Positions 8,373-17,488 of a stretch of DNA of 64,000 nt are shown here, piece by piece. The stretch covers positions 1 through 64,000 of the forward strand of contig NZ_QAOX01000011.1 of the NCBI RefSeq assembly GCF_003050935.1, read 5' to 3'. How positions within the stretch are numbered: the first letter of the stretch is position 1; each line of letters opens with the position of its first letter. Under the pieces are notes generated by a model. It had not been told where the DNA came from, searched no databases, and worked only from the letters and a program-made list of their open reading frames with translations. The DNA is from Luteibacter sp. OK325. GTDB taxonomy: Bacteria; Pseudomonadota; Gammaproteobacteria; Xanthomonadales; Rhodanobacteraceae. The position numbers and the translations under genes are program-made.

Positions 8373-9311
8373 CTAGGTATTCGAAACCCCATGGGGTACG
8401 TGCCCAGTCGCCACGTGGCGCCTCGCCGATTCCACATTCGCCGGTGAATCATCGAAGAAAATATCCGCCCCGAAGGCATCGAGGAACGGACCTTTGTCGC
8501 GGCCGCCCAGGAACAGGGCTTCGTCGATACGGACACCCCAGCGGCGCAGCGTCAGGATGACTCGCTTGTGTGCCGGTGCGGAACGGGCCGTCACCAGGGC
8601 CGTGCGAATGGGTGAGGTTTCTGCCGGGAACGCTGCTTGCAGGCGGTGCAGCGCGGAAAGGAAACCACGGAACGGGCCACCCGAAAGCGGCTCCGCCCAG
8701 AGCTCGGACTCGCTGCGATGGAACGCATCAAGGCCCTGCTCTTTCGACACCCGCTCACCTTCGTCGCCGAATATCACGGCGTCTCCATCGAAGGCGATAC
8801 GCAGCTGTTCGCTGGAGCGCTGCGGCGCCGTGGACGGCAGGATCGTCGCGGCGGCAACGCCGGCGCGGAGTGCGCGACCCACGTCTTCCGCATTGGCGGA
8901 AAGAAACAGGTCGGCCCGGAACGGTGCAATGTAGTCGGAAGTCGGCGCACCGCTGGTAAAAGCGGCGCGCGAGATATTCAGCTTGTAGTGCTGGATGGCA
9001 TTGAAGATGCGTAAACCCGTATCGCCGGAGTTCCGCGACAGCAGGATCACCTCCACGGGCGGCACGTCGCCAGACAAGGCGTTCAGGCCGAGCAACTTCT
9101 GCACCAGCGGGAAAGCCACGCCGGGGGTCAGGAGTTCGTTCTCACGCTCGATCTGGTATGAGCGATAAGCATCAAGGCCATCGCGCTCGAACAGCTCGTG
9201 ACCGTCTTCCATGTTGAACAGCGCACGCGACGAGATGGCCACGACCAGGCGGTTGTCGTGCACGGAGGCATCGGCGTGGGCGGTCTGGGTATCGTTGTCG
9301 GGGGCGTTCAT
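8373..9311 (-). CDS. cytosolic 5'-nucleotidase (NT5C1-like family)
   Basis: A 312-residue protein matching the bacterial branch of the cytosolic 5'-nucleotidase I family, which hydrolyses nucleoside 5'-monophosphates such as AMP/IMP to the nucleoside. Seen: the family signature AISSRALFNMEDGHELFE near residues 30-45, ILLSRNSGDTGLRIFNAI, and the HAD nucleophile region IAFDGDAVIFGDEGE (the first Asp is the expected nucleophile), with FFDDSPANVESARRH as the metal-binding acidic motif near the C-terminus. No signal peptide, so intracellular. The gene stands alone, flanked by REP-like elements on both sides. Confidence 0.85.
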   Translation of the reverse strand: MNAPDNDTQTAHADASVHDNRLVVAISSRALFNMEDGHELFERDGLDAYRSYQIERENELLTPGVAFPLVQKLLGLNALSGDVPPVEVILLSRNSGDTGLRIFNAIQHYKLNISRAAFTSGAPTSDYIAPFRADLFLSANAEDVGRALRAGVAAATILPSTAPQRSSEQLRIAFDGDAVIFGDEGERVSKEQGLDAFHRSESELWAEPLSGGPFRGFLSALHRLQAAFPAETSPIRTALVTARSAPAHKRVILTLRRWGVRIDEALFLGGRDKGPFLDAFGADIFFDDSPANVESARRHVATGHVPHGVSNT

Positions 9312-9387
9312 CGGGGCGGTGTCCGTGTTGCGTCACTGGACACCATCCTAATGCACCGGCCCAACCTTGCGGGGGGGCCATGCTGTT

Positions 9388-9468
9388 GTGGGAGCCGATT
9401 CATCGGCGATGGGGGGCTCGCGAAACACTGGCCCGCTGCCGCGGGATCGCCGATGAATCGGCTCCTAC
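9388..9468. repeat. composite inverted pair of REP-like elements, spacer class A
   Basis: A plus-oriented copy (9388-9410) and a minus-oriented copy (9446-9468) face each other around a 35-base spacer. Its distal part, GGCCCGCTGCCGCGGG, is itself a small hairpin. The same 20-mer GGCCCGCTGCCGCGGGATCG recurs at 49552-49571 in the same place inside another pair, so this is a defined composite unit. Confidence 0.85.
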
Positions 9469-9484
9469 AGGGGTAGTGGCCGCT

Positions 9485-10243
9485 CTACAGGGCGAACTGC
9501 TCGTCGAGGATGCGCTGCTGCAGGTTGTGTTCGGGGTCGAACAGGAGGCGAACGGCATTGCGGCGGGATTGCTTCACCTCCACCTTGCGCACGTCGCGCA
9601 CTTCGTGGAAGTCGGCCGTGGCGCTGATCGGTCGCTTGTTCGGATCCTTGGTTTCAAAACCCACCCGCGTGGCGTGCGGAAGGATGGCTCCTCGCCAGCG
9701 GCGTGGGCGAAAGGGGCTGATCGGCGTCAGCGCCAGGACATTTGCATCCAGCGGCAGGATCGGACCGTGGGCGGAGAGGTTGTAAGCGGTGGAACCGGCC
9801 GGTGTGCTCACCAGGATCCCGTCGCAGACCAGTTCTTCGAGCTTCACCTCGCCGTTAAGGCTCACGCGCATGTGCGCGGCCTGGTTGCTCTGACGGAGCA
9901 TGGCCACTTCATTGAAAGCGAGCGCACGATGCTCGGCGCCATCGCAACAGGTGCTGTGCATCTCCAGTGGATGCAATACGGCCGGATGCGCACGCTCGAT
10001 GCGCTCGGCGAGCGCGTCGAGCTCGTGCTGGTTCATGAGAAAACCGAGGCGGCCGAGCTTCATGCCGTAAAACGGCACGCCAAGGGTTCGGTAGGTATGC
10101 AGCGTGCGCAGCATGAAGCCGTCGCCGCCAAGTGACACGATGATCTCGGCGTCCCCGGGTTCCACGCTGCCGTAACGCTTTATCAGGGCGGCGCGTGCAC
10201 GTTGGGCGACGTCGGTTTCGCTGGCGACAAAGGCTAGGCGCAT
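9485..10243 (-). CDS. nadK: NAD kinase
   Basis: Phosphorylates NAD to NADP with ATP. The 252-residue protein has the diagnostic GGDG motif in IIVSLGGDGFMLRT near 30-45, then YGMKLGRLGFLMN, LAFNEVAML and the nucleotide-binding DGILVSTPAGSTAYNLSAHG stretch. The reading frame is open upstream to 10405, but that part translates REP-like repeats, so the ATG at 10243 (MRLAFVASE) is the start. Cytosolic; standalone between REP clusters. Confidence 0.93.
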   Translation of the reverse strand: MRLAFVASETDVAQRARAALIKRYGSVEPGDAEIIVSLGGDGFMLRTLHTYRTLGVPFYGMKLGRLGFLMNQHELDALAERIERAHPAVLHPLEMHSTCCDGAEHRALAFNEVAMLRQSNQAAHMRVSLNGEVKLEELVCDGILVSTPAGSTAYNLSAHGPILPLDANVLALTPISPFRPRRWRGAILPHATRVGFETKDPNKRPISATADFHEVRDVRKVEVKQSRRNAVRLLFDPEHNLQQRILDEQFAL

Positions 10244-10325
10244 GGATGTCGGCTTGAAAGGACCAGCGGGGAGCTTAGTCCTTCGGGCGGGAGATCGGCT
10301 AGGTGGAGGGTTTCGCCAGCACCCA

Positions 10326-10412
10326 TTCGCCGATGAATCGGCTCCTACCAGGCAGGACATCACCGATAAATCGGCTCCTACATTTTCCTGTAGGAGCCGA
10401 TTCATCGGCGAT
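10326..10412. repeat. three REP-like hairpin elements
   Basis: Minus-oriented copies at 10326-10348 and 10359-10381 (the second with stem changes, ACCGATAAATCGG) and a plus-oriented copy at 10390-10412. They lie between the end of the glutamate dehydrogenase gene and nadK. Confidence 0.85.
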
Positions 10413-10420
10413 GGCCCGGG

Positions 10421-13400
10421 TCAGACCGGGATCTGGGCCAGCTGGGCCAGGCGACGGACGGCGACCGAGGCGATCGGGTAGTCAGCGTTCTGGGTGAGGA
10501 TTTCCGCCAGCATGGTGCGTGTGTACTTGAGCGTGGCGTCGTCACGCTGCAACCAGGCCTGGACCGGGCTGACATCGGTACGATCGCCGGCGACCGAGAT
10601 CACCTGCAGGGCCAGGGCGCGATGCTGGGCGTTGAGCTCGTCCAGCAGCGAACCACGGGCTTGCGCGTGCCATGCGCCTTCCACGTTGAGCGCTTCGATC
10701 TGCCCACGCAGCCACTCGAGGTCGAGGGCTTCGGCCAGCTCGTAGAACACCCTGGCAACAGTGGCGATGTCCTTGCCGCTCTGCTTCGACACTTCGACCA
10801 TGTCCAGTGCCGCGCGCAGTACCGGGACACGGGCAAGGCGAACCGCCAGCGACTCCGGCACGCCCAGGCCTTCCCACTTCTCCTGGCTCGCGGCGAAATC
10901 GCCACGACCGGTATCGGTCAGGCCGTCCGGCAGGGCCTTGCGCAGAACGATCACTTCGCTGGCGTAACGATCGACATTGGCCGCGATGTCCAGCGTGCCG
11001 CCCGGACGGTTGAGCAGCCAGCGGGTCAGGTGGCGCAGCAACGACCAGATCTGCAGGATCGCGTCGATCTGGGTGTTCTCAGCCACCGTGCCGTCGAGTG
11101 CCTCGATCTCCGCCCAAAGCTCACGGGCATCGAGGATCTCGCGCGCCGCGGTGTATGCCTTGGCGATAGACGCCGGGCCATGGCCCGTGTCTTCCTGCAT
11201 GCGCATCATGAAGGTGGCGCCCATGCGGTTGATCGTCGAGTTCGTCACCGCGGTGGCGATGATCTCGCGCTTCAGCCGATGACGCTGCATGTGCTCGGCA
11301 TATTTCTCATGCAGGGGCACGGGGAAGTAACGCACCAGCTCACGCGAGAGGTACGGATCTTCCGGTACGTCGGAATCCAGCAGCTGCTGGAACAGGCGGA
11401 TCTTATCGTACGACAGAAGCACCGACAGTTCCGGACGCGTCAGGCCCTGTCCACGCACTTTGCGTTCGGTGAGTTCGGCTGCCGTCGGCAGCGACTCGAC
11501 CGCGCGGTCGAGCATGCCTTCGGCTTCCAGCGTGCTGATGAAGTGGGCCATCGAGCCCAGGCGACGCACCGACTGGTGCTCCATCACGGTGATGGCCTGA
11601 TTCTGGCGATAGTTGTCCCACAGCACGAGGCGGCCGACTTCGTCGGTCATCTCGGCAAGCTGCTTGTTGCGGCCCTCGAAGGTCAGCTCACCACGCTGCA
11701 CGGCGTCGTTGAGCAGGATCTTGATGTTCACCTCGTGATCGGAGGTGTCCACGCCCGCAGAGTTGTCGATGAAGTCGGTGTTGAGCAGCACCCCGGCCTG
11801 TCCTGCCTCGATACGGCCCTTCTGGGTCATGCCCAGGTTGCCGCCTTCGCCCACCACCTTGCAGCGCAGCTCGTTGCCGTTCACGCGCAACGCGTTGTTG
11901 GCGCGGTCACCGACGTCGGCATGCGTTTCACTGGTGGCCTTGACGTACGTACCGATGCCGCCGTTCCAGAGCAGGTCCACCGGCGCTTTCAGGGTGGCCG
12001 AAAGCAGGTCGGTCGGCGCCATGTGCGTGGCGTCGCTACGAATACCCAGGACAGCCTTGACTTCCGGCGACACCGGAACCGACTTGGCGCTACGCGGATA
12101 CACGCCACCACCGGCCGAAATCAGCGATTTGTCGTAGTCGTCCCACGAGGAACGCGGCAGCGCGAACAGTCGCTGGCGCTCGACGAAGGACTTCGCCGAA
12201 TCCGGGTTCGGGTCGAGGAAGATGTGGCGGTGATCGAACGCGGCGAACAGGCGGATCTTCTCCGACAGCAGCATGCCGTTGCCGAAGACGTCGCCCGACA
12301 TATCGCCCACGCCAACCACGGTGAAGTCTTCGGTCTGGCAATCGCGGCCCAGCGCGCGGAAGTGGCGCCTGACCGACTCCCAGGCGCCCTTGGCGGTAAT
12401 GCCCATGCCCTTGTGGTCGTAGCCGTTGGAACCGCCCGACGCAAACGCGTCGTCGAGCCAGAAGCCATGCTCGGTCGAGATCGCATTGGCGATATCGGAG
12501 AACGTGGCCGTGCCCTTGTCCGCGGCGACCACCAGGTACGGGTCGTCGTTATCGTGACGAATCACGCCTTGTGGCGGCACCACCTTGCCCTCGACGAGGT
12601 TGTCGGTGATGTCGAGCAGGCCGTTGATGAACATGCGGTAGCAGGCGATACCCTCGGCCAGCTGTGCGTCGCGATCGCCGCCCACCGGCGGGCGTTTCAC
12701 GAAGAAGCCACCCTTGGAACCGACCGGCACGATGACCGTGTTCTTGACCATCTGCGCCTTGACCAGGCCGAGCACTTCCGTACGGAAATCCTCGCGGCGA
12801 TCGGACCAGCGCAGGCCACCGCGCGCGACCGAACCGAAGCGCAGGTGGATACCTTCCACGCGCGGTGCATAAACGAAAATCTCGCGGAACGGCACGGGCT
12901 TGGCCAGCTCGGGCACCTGGTGCGAGTCGAACTTGAAGCTCAGGTACGGACGGTACGCGCCATCCCACAGCTGGAAGAAGTTGGTGCGTAGCGTGGCATG
13001 GATCAGCGCGATGAAGCTACGCAGGATGCGGTCTTCGTCGAGGCTGGAGACGTTGTCCAGCAGGGCGTTGAGGGCCTCCTCGACAGCGGTTGCCTGCTCA
13101 TCGCGCGGCCGGCCCAGCGACGAGACCAGGTTGCCGATCAGGCCCGGCTGCGCGGCCAGCGTTTCCGGGCCGATAAGCGCATGCATCTCATGCGAGAGCA
13201 GGCTTTCGGCGCGTTCGCGTTCTGCGCTGTCCAGGCTTTCGCGGCGTGGATCGAAGCGCGCATTGAACAGCTCGACGATCAGGCCGGCGATGGCCGGGTA
13301 GTGGTTGAGAGCGTCTTCCATGTACGCCTGCGAGAAGGCGACGCCGGTTTGCAGGAGGTACTTGGTGTAGCTGCGCAGGATGGCTACCTGGCGCCAGCCG

Positions 13401-15340
13401 AGTTTGGCGCCGAGGACGAGGCGGTTGAAGCCATCGTTCTCGGCGTTGCCGCGCCAGACCTGCTCGAAGGCATCCTCGAAGATCGAACCGACCTGTTCGA
13501 CATCGAAAGCGAGACGGTCGACCGGCTGGACTTCGAAGTCCTGGATGTACAGCGCGCTGTCGGCGAGCTTCAGCTCGTACATGTGCTCGGTGAGCACGCG
13601 CAGGCCGAGGTTCTCCAGTTGCGGCAACACTTCGGAAAGCGCGATGTCGGAGCCGGAACGGTAGACCTTGAAGCGCAGCTCTTCCGGGCGATTCTGCGGA
13701 TGGTAGAACGACATGCTGATGGCGTCGGGGCCATCCAGGCCGGCCAGCGCGCGAACGTCGGCGGCGGCCACGTGCGGCGCTACTTCGTCCACGTAACCGG
13801 CAGGAAGCGCCTTGCCGTAACGGTTGGCCAGAATGATGCCCTGCTGCTCGCCGGCGATTTCGATCAGGCGGTCGCGCAGCTCATCGTTCCAGTTGCGCGC
13901 GATCGAGGCGATCTGCGCCTCCAGGGCGGCAGCGTCGTAGGTCGGATGGTCGCCGATGCGCGGGCGAACCACCACATGCAGGCGAACCAGCGCGGCCTCG
14001 CCCATCAGTACGGCCGAATCCACATGCTCGCCATGGAAGGCTTCGCGCAGCACGCCTTCGACGCGTTCACGCACGGCCGTATTGAAGCGGTCGCGCGGAA
14101 TGAACACCAGGCAGGAGAAGAAGCGACCGTAGCTGTCGCGACGGATGAACAGGCGCGTGCGCGTGCGCTGGGCCAGCTCGAGCAGGCCGATCGCCAAGGC
14201 ATAGAGCTCGTCGGTGCTGCACTGGAAGAGTTCGTCGCGCGGCAGGGTGTCGAGGATATGGCGCAGCGCCTTGCCCGAATGCGAATCACGCTTCAGGCCG
14301 GAGCGGGTCATGACCGCCTCGCACTTGTCGCGAACCAGCGGCACATGCTGCGGATGGGCCATATAGGCGTTGGACGAGAACAGGCCAAGGAAGCGCTGCT
14401 CGGCGACCGGACGACCCTTCTCGTCGAACTTCAGCACGCCGATGTAATCCATGTAGCCGGCGCGGTGGATCGGCGAGCGTGCGTTGGTCTTGGTCAGGAT
14501 GATCGCGTCGGTGGAACCCGAACGCGGTAGTTCGCTGGCGACCAGCGTGCGCAGCGAGCGCGGGGCAAGCGAGCGCTCAGCGGCGCGCAGGATGCCCAGG
14601 CCCGAGCCTTCGACCGTCCTGAGGACATCGTCGCCCTCACCGTGGGCCACTTCGTATTCGCGGTAACCCATGAAGGTGAAGTGGTCATCGGCCACCCAGC
14701 GGAGGAACTCCGTGGCTTCGCGCACTTCGTCCGCCGTGTACGGCAGGGAGCGCTTGCCGAGGTCGTCGGCGACTTCGTTCATCCGGGCGCGCATGGCGCG
14801 CCAGTCGTCCACGGTCTCGCGCACGTCCGAAAGAGCGGTTTCGAGGTTGGCCTTGACCGTGTCCAGTTCGGTGTCGTCGAGACGGTCGACCTCGAAGCGC
14901 ATGATCGACTCGGTGCTTTCACCCGTACCGACCGCTTCAAGAAGGCCGGCGGCGGAACGGACGACCGGCACGACCGGGTGGATGATGACCTGGATGTCGG
15001 CATGGGCGGCGGCGACCATCGAGACGGTGTCGACCAGGAAGGGCATGTCGTCGGTGACGACTTCGATCACGGCCCGGCTGCCCGACACGCCCGGGTTGTA
15101 GACGCGAACCTTCGCCTTGCCCGCCTGGCGCTCGCGCGCGAAGGTGAGCAGATCGGCGATCAGGGCGGCCCAGCGATCCGGCGCGTGCAGCGCGTAATCG
15201 GCAGGCGCGATGCGCTCGAAAAAGGCTTCGATAAAATAGCGGGCCTCGTTGAGGCGCTCCGCGGGGTAGCTGATCTTCTTCAGTTCATCGAAAACAACGG
15301 CGTGGAACTGGCCGTCTGCTGCGGCGCGAATCGCATTCAT
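10421..15340 (-). CDS. gdhB: NAD-specific glutamate dehydrogenase, large (180 kDa) class
   Basis: A 1639-residue enzyme of the large NAD-GDH class, which converts glutamate to 2-oxoglutarate and ammonium with NAD and serves glutamate catabolism. Long N-terminal ACT-like regulatory regions (about 1-500) precede the catalytic core at about 800-1200. The core shows RFGSVARGGLRWSDRREDF, the lysine-containing VPVGSKGGFFVKRPP (about 870), DKGTATFSDIAN and the dinucleotide site VGVGDMSGDVFGNGML (about 1010). A long helical C-terminal domain follows. The frame is open to 15523, but the ATG at 15340 (MNAIRAAADG) gives the family N-terminus. Divergent from the tetR gene; the long antisense frames over it are shadows. 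Confidence 0.93.
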   Translation of the reverse strand: MNAIRAAADGQFHAVVFDELKKISYPAERLNEARYFIEAFFERIAPADYALHAPDRWAALIADLLTFARERQAGKAKVRVYNPGVSGSRAVIEVVTDDMPFLVDTVSMVAAAHADIQVIIHPVVPVVRSAAGLLEAVGTGESTESIMRFEVDRLDDTELDTVKANLETALSDVRETVDDWRAMRARMNEVADDLGKRSLPYTADEVREATEFLRWVADDHFTFMGYREYEVAHGEGDDVLRTVEGSGLGILRAAERSLAPRSLRTLVASELPRSGSTDAIILTKTNARSPIHRAGYMDYIGVLKFDEKGRPVAEQRFLGLFSSNAYMAHPQHVPLVRDKCEAVMTRSGLKRDSHSGKALRHILDTLPRDELFQCSTDELYALAIGLLELAQRTRTRLFIRRDSYGRFFSCLVFIPRDRFNTAVRERVEGVLREAFHGEHVDSAVLMGEAALVRLHVVVRPRIGDHPTYDAAALEAQIASIARNWNDELRDRLIEIAGEQQGIILANRYGKALPAGYVDEVAPHVAAADVRALAGLDGPDAISMSFYHPQNRPEELRFKVYRSGSDIALSEVLPQLENLGLRVLTEHMYELKLADSALYIQDFEVQPVDRLAFDVEQVGSIFEDAFEQVWRGNAENDGFNRLVLGAKLGWRQVAILRSYTKYLLQTGVAFSQAYMEDALNHYPAIAGLIVELFNARFDPRRESLDSAERERAESLLSHEMHALIGPETLAAQPGLIGNLVSSLGRPRDEQATAVEEALNALLDNVSSLDEDRILRSFIALIHATLRTNFFQLWDGAYRPYLSFKFDSHQVPELAKPVPFREIFVYAPRVEGIHLRFGSVARGGLRWSDRREDFRTEVLGLVKAQMVKNTVIVPVGSKGGFFVKRPPVGGDRDAQLAEGIACYRMFINGLLDITDNLVEGKVVPPQGVIRHDNDDPYLVVAADKGTATFSDIANAISTEHGFWLDDAFASGGSNGYDHKGMGITAKGAWESVRRHFRALGRDCQTEDFTVVGVGDMSGDVFGNGMLLSEKIRLFAAFDHRHIFLDPNPDSAKSFVERQRLFALPRSSWDDYDKSLISAGGGVYPRSAKSVPVSPEVKAVLGIRSDATHMAPTDLLSATLKAPVDLLWNGGIGTYVKATSETHADVGDRANNALRVNGNELRCKVVGEGGNLGMTQKGRIEAGQAGVLLNTDFIDNSAGVDTSDHEVNIKILLNDAVQRGELTFEGRNKQLAEMTDEVGRLVLWDNYRQNQAITVMEHQSVRRLGSMAHFISTLEAEGMLDRAVESLPTAAELTERKVRGQGLTRPELSVLLSYDKIRLFQQLLDSDVPEDPYLSRELVRYFPVPLHEKYAEHMQRHRLKREIIATAVTNSTINRMGATFMMRMQEDTGHGPASIAKAYTAAREILDARELWAEIEALDGTVAENTQIDAILQIWSLLRHLTRWLLNRPGGTLDIAANVDRYASEVIVLRKALPDGLTDTGRGDFAASQEKWEGLGVPESLAVRLARVPVLRAALDMVEVSKQSGKDIATVARVFYELAEALDLEWLRGQIEALNVEGAWHAQARGSLLDELNAQHRALALQVISVAGDRTDVSPVQAWLQRDDATLKYTRTMLAEILTQNADYPIASVAVRRLAQLAQIPV

Positions 15341-15550
15341 GGGCGGATATCGATGTGGGGAGAGAGAGGAAAACCGCCAAAGCATAGCTCTCACCCATGG
15401 CATGTAGCCACACCGTCGCACATTGGCAGTTAGCGGTTTTTCAGTGCGCCGCGACATATTGCGCAACCTCTCACGAGGCGAAGCGGGCATGCTCCCCAAC
15501 CGCGTCCGGGTGCAACGCAACAATTCGCACGCGAATGTTGTTCATGACCG

Positions 15551-15578
15551 TTGACGCTGGTCCGAGGGAGATTCTAAA
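15551..15578 (+). promoter_or_regulatory. sigma-70-type promoter of the tetR-RND operon
   Basis: TTGACG at 15551-15556, a 16-base spacer and TCTAAA at 15573-15578, immediately followed by the inverted repeat at 15579-15596. The -35 box is good and the -10 box moderate (4 of 6). Confidence 0.5.
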
Positions 15579-15596
15579 CTGGACGGTATAGTCCAG
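15579..15596. promoter_or_regulatory. TetR-type operator candidate (CTGGAC-N6-GTCCAG)
   Basis: An inverted repeat with two perfect 6-bp arms around GGTATA, 12 bases before the tetR start and directly after the predicted -10 box. This is the usual place for TetR/AcrR autoregulation of a pump operon: bound repressor would cover the transcription start. Confidence 0.6.
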
Positions 15597-15608
15597 CAGG
15601 TATACGAA

Positions 15609-16265
15609 ATGGCGAACCTGGATACCCGGCCGACCTCCGATCGTCAGCAGCGGGTGCTCCAGGCCGCTTGTGCGTTATTCCTGCGTGATGGTTATCGCGT
15701 CAGCATGGGTGCGGTGGCACGCGAGGCGGGCGTGTCCAAGCAAACTGTGTATGCGCACTTCGAAAACAAGGACACCCTGTTCCACGCCGCCGTCGAACAA
15801 CTTGTCTTACCCCTGCATGCCACCCTCACCCCGGAAAGTCGCGGCCTGAGCAACACGCTCATCGCGCTGGCCAGGGCGCACCAGACCTACGTGATGGACC
15901 AGGCAAACGTGGCGCTGGGCCGGATGCTGATCGCGGAAGCCCCGCGATTCCCGGCCGCGGCGCGTACGTTTTTCCGGACCGCGATCGACACCGTCGCGAG
16001 CCGGCTGGCCGATTGCATGGCTGAAGCCATGGACCACGGAACGATGCGCCGCGAGGACCCCGAGGTGGCCGCGGAGCTCTTCCTGTCCATGCTTCACGGG
16101 CTCGAAGGGGATCGCCGCCTCTTCGGTATGCACGCAAGAGGACAAAAGGCACAGGACGACTGGGCGCGACACGCGGTAACTGTATTTATGCATGCGTACG
16201 ACATCCTCCCGGATGGCACGGCGCTTACGACAAAGAAACCTGGAATAGGAACGGAGTTCTCATGA
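15609..16265 (+). CDS. TetR/AcrR-family transcriptional repressor of the RND operon
   Basis: A 218-residue regulator. The N-terminal helix-turn-helix (about 12-58) is typical: QQRVLQAACALFLRDGYRVS, MGAVAREAGVSKQTVYAHFENK. The C-terminal half is the variable ligand-binding domain of the AcrR/AefR type. Its stop overlaps the start of the adaptor gene by ATGA, so it is the first gene of a tetR-mfp-rnd operon. It would repress the operon until a pump substrate binds (inference from arrangement), probably via the inverted repeat at 15579-15596. Confidence 0.9.
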   Translation: MANLDTRPTSDRQQRVLQAACALFLRDGYRVSMGAVAREAGVSKQTVYAHFENKDTLFHAAVEQLVLPLHATLTPESRGLSNTLIALARAHQTYVMDQANVALGRMLIAEAPRFPAAARTFFRTAIDTVASRLADCMAEAMDHGTMRREDPEVAAELFLSMLHGLEGDRRLFGMHARGQKAQDDWARHAVTVFMHAYDILPDGTALTTKKPGIGTEFS

Positions 16266-17476
16266 ATCCCCTGCCCCTGCGCACCCCCCTGCTGGCCCTC
16301 AGCCTCGCTGCGGTGCTTGCCGCCTGCCACAAGCAGGAAGCACCGCCGGCACCGCCGCCGGCACCCGTCGGCACCATCAGCGCCCAGCCGCAGACCGTTC
16401 CCCTGATCCAGGATCAGGTCGGTCGCATCTCGTCGCTGCGCACGGCCGACGTACGCGCTCGCGTGCCCGGCATCCTGCTCAAGCGCCTCTACCCCGAAGG
16501 TACGGACGTCAAGGCCGGCCAGAAGCTGTTCCAGATCGACCCGCAGCCGCTCACGGCCGAGCTGAACTCACAGCTCGCCCTGCTGGCTTCGGCGAAGGCG
16601 ACGGCCGCCAACAACAAGGCGACCGCGGACCGCAACCGTGGCCTGATCGGCAAGAACTACGTGTCCCGGCAGGACCTGGACAACGCCGAGGCCGCCCAGC
16701 GCACCGCCGATGCCGCGGTGAAGCAGGCCGAAGCCAACGTGCAGGCGGCCCGGATCAACCTCGCCTTCACCGACGTGGTCTCGCCGATCGACGGTCGCGC
16801 CGGCCAGCAGCAGGTCACCGAGGGTGCCCTCGTCGGCCAGGGTGACACCACCCTGCTGACCCAGGTCGACCAGATCGACCAGGTCTACGTGAACTTCAGC
16901 ATGTCGGTGTCCGACCTCGACACCATGCGTCGCGCTGCGGCCTCGGGCGACGCCACGCTCTCGCCAACGGACAAGTCCACGGTGAGCATCCAGCTGCCTG
17001 ACGGCTCGGACTACAGCGAGAAGGGCATGCTCGACTTCTCTTCCGCCACGGTGAATCCGCAGACCGGCACGGTGAACCTGCGTGCGCAGCTCGCCAACCC
17101 CGACGTGCGCCTGCTTCCGGGCCAGTTCGTGACGGTCAAGGCCAATCTCGGCAATCTCCACAACGTCTATCTGGTGCCGCAGGCCGCCGTGCTGCGCGAC
17201 CCGGGCAGCGCCTACGTGCTGGTCGTTGGCGACGCCAAGACGAAGGACGCACAGACCGGCGTCGAGAAGACCATTCCGTCGGCCGCCGTCCGTCGCCCGA
17301 TCGTCACCAGCCGCCTCAATGGTGCCGACTGGATCGTCACCGGCGGCCTCAAGCCGGGTGACAAGATCATCGTCGACGGCCTGGCCAAGGCGAAGGAAAA
17401 CGCACCGGTGAATGCATCCCCGGCAAAGGCCACGCAGGACGCCGATGCCCCTGGCGCCCCCGCTGGTAAGCAGTAA
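16262..17476 (+). CDS. RND efflux periplasmic adaptor (membrane fusion lipoprotein)
   Basis: A 404-residue adaptor of the AcrA/MexA type linking the inner-membrane pump to an outer-membrane channel. The lipobox VLAAC puts the lipidated cysteine at 22, followed by a Pro/Ala-rich linker. Lipoyl half-motifs flank a coiled-coil hairpin (about 95-165, with SAKATAANNKATADRNRGL and RTADAAVKQAEANVQAARI), then the TDVVSPIDGRAG strand and the beta-barrel and membrane-proximal domains. Starts inside the tetR stop (ATGA) and is followed 12 bp later by the permease. The C-terminal tail is Ala/Pro rich. No outer-membrane factor gene is adjacent, so the channel is presumably shared. Confidence 0.92.
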   Translation: MNPLPLRTPLLALSLAAVLAACHKQEAPPAPPPAPVGTISAQPQTVPLIQDQVGRISSLRTADVRARVPGILLKRLYPEGTDVKAGQKLFQIDPQPLTAELNSQLALLASAKATAANNKATADRNRGLIGKNYVSRQDLDNAEAAQRTADAAVKQAEANVQAARINLAFTDVVSPIDGRAGQQQVTEGALVGQGDTTLLTQVDQIDQVYVNFSMSVSDLDTMRRAAASGDATLSPTDKSTVSIQLPDGSDYSEKGMLDFSSATVNPQTGTVNLRAQLANPDVRLLPGQFVTVKANLGNLHNVYLVPQAAVLRDPGSAYVLVVGDAKTKDAQTGVEKTIPSAAVRRPIVTSRLNGADWIVTGGLKPGDKIIVDGLAKAKENAPVNASPAKATQDADAPGAPAGKQ

Positions 17477-17488
17477 CGGAGTTTCGTC

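Noticed and set aside
10244-10405. N-terminal extension of NAD kinase
   Set aside because: It translates two REP-like hairpins; the homologous start is the ATG at 10243.
10622-12991. Long plus-strand open frame of 789 codons over the glutamate dehydrogenase gene
   Set aside because: Antisense shadow of a GC-rich gene: Arg, His and Gln-rich translation with no family features, while the minus strand encodes a full-length conserved enzyme.
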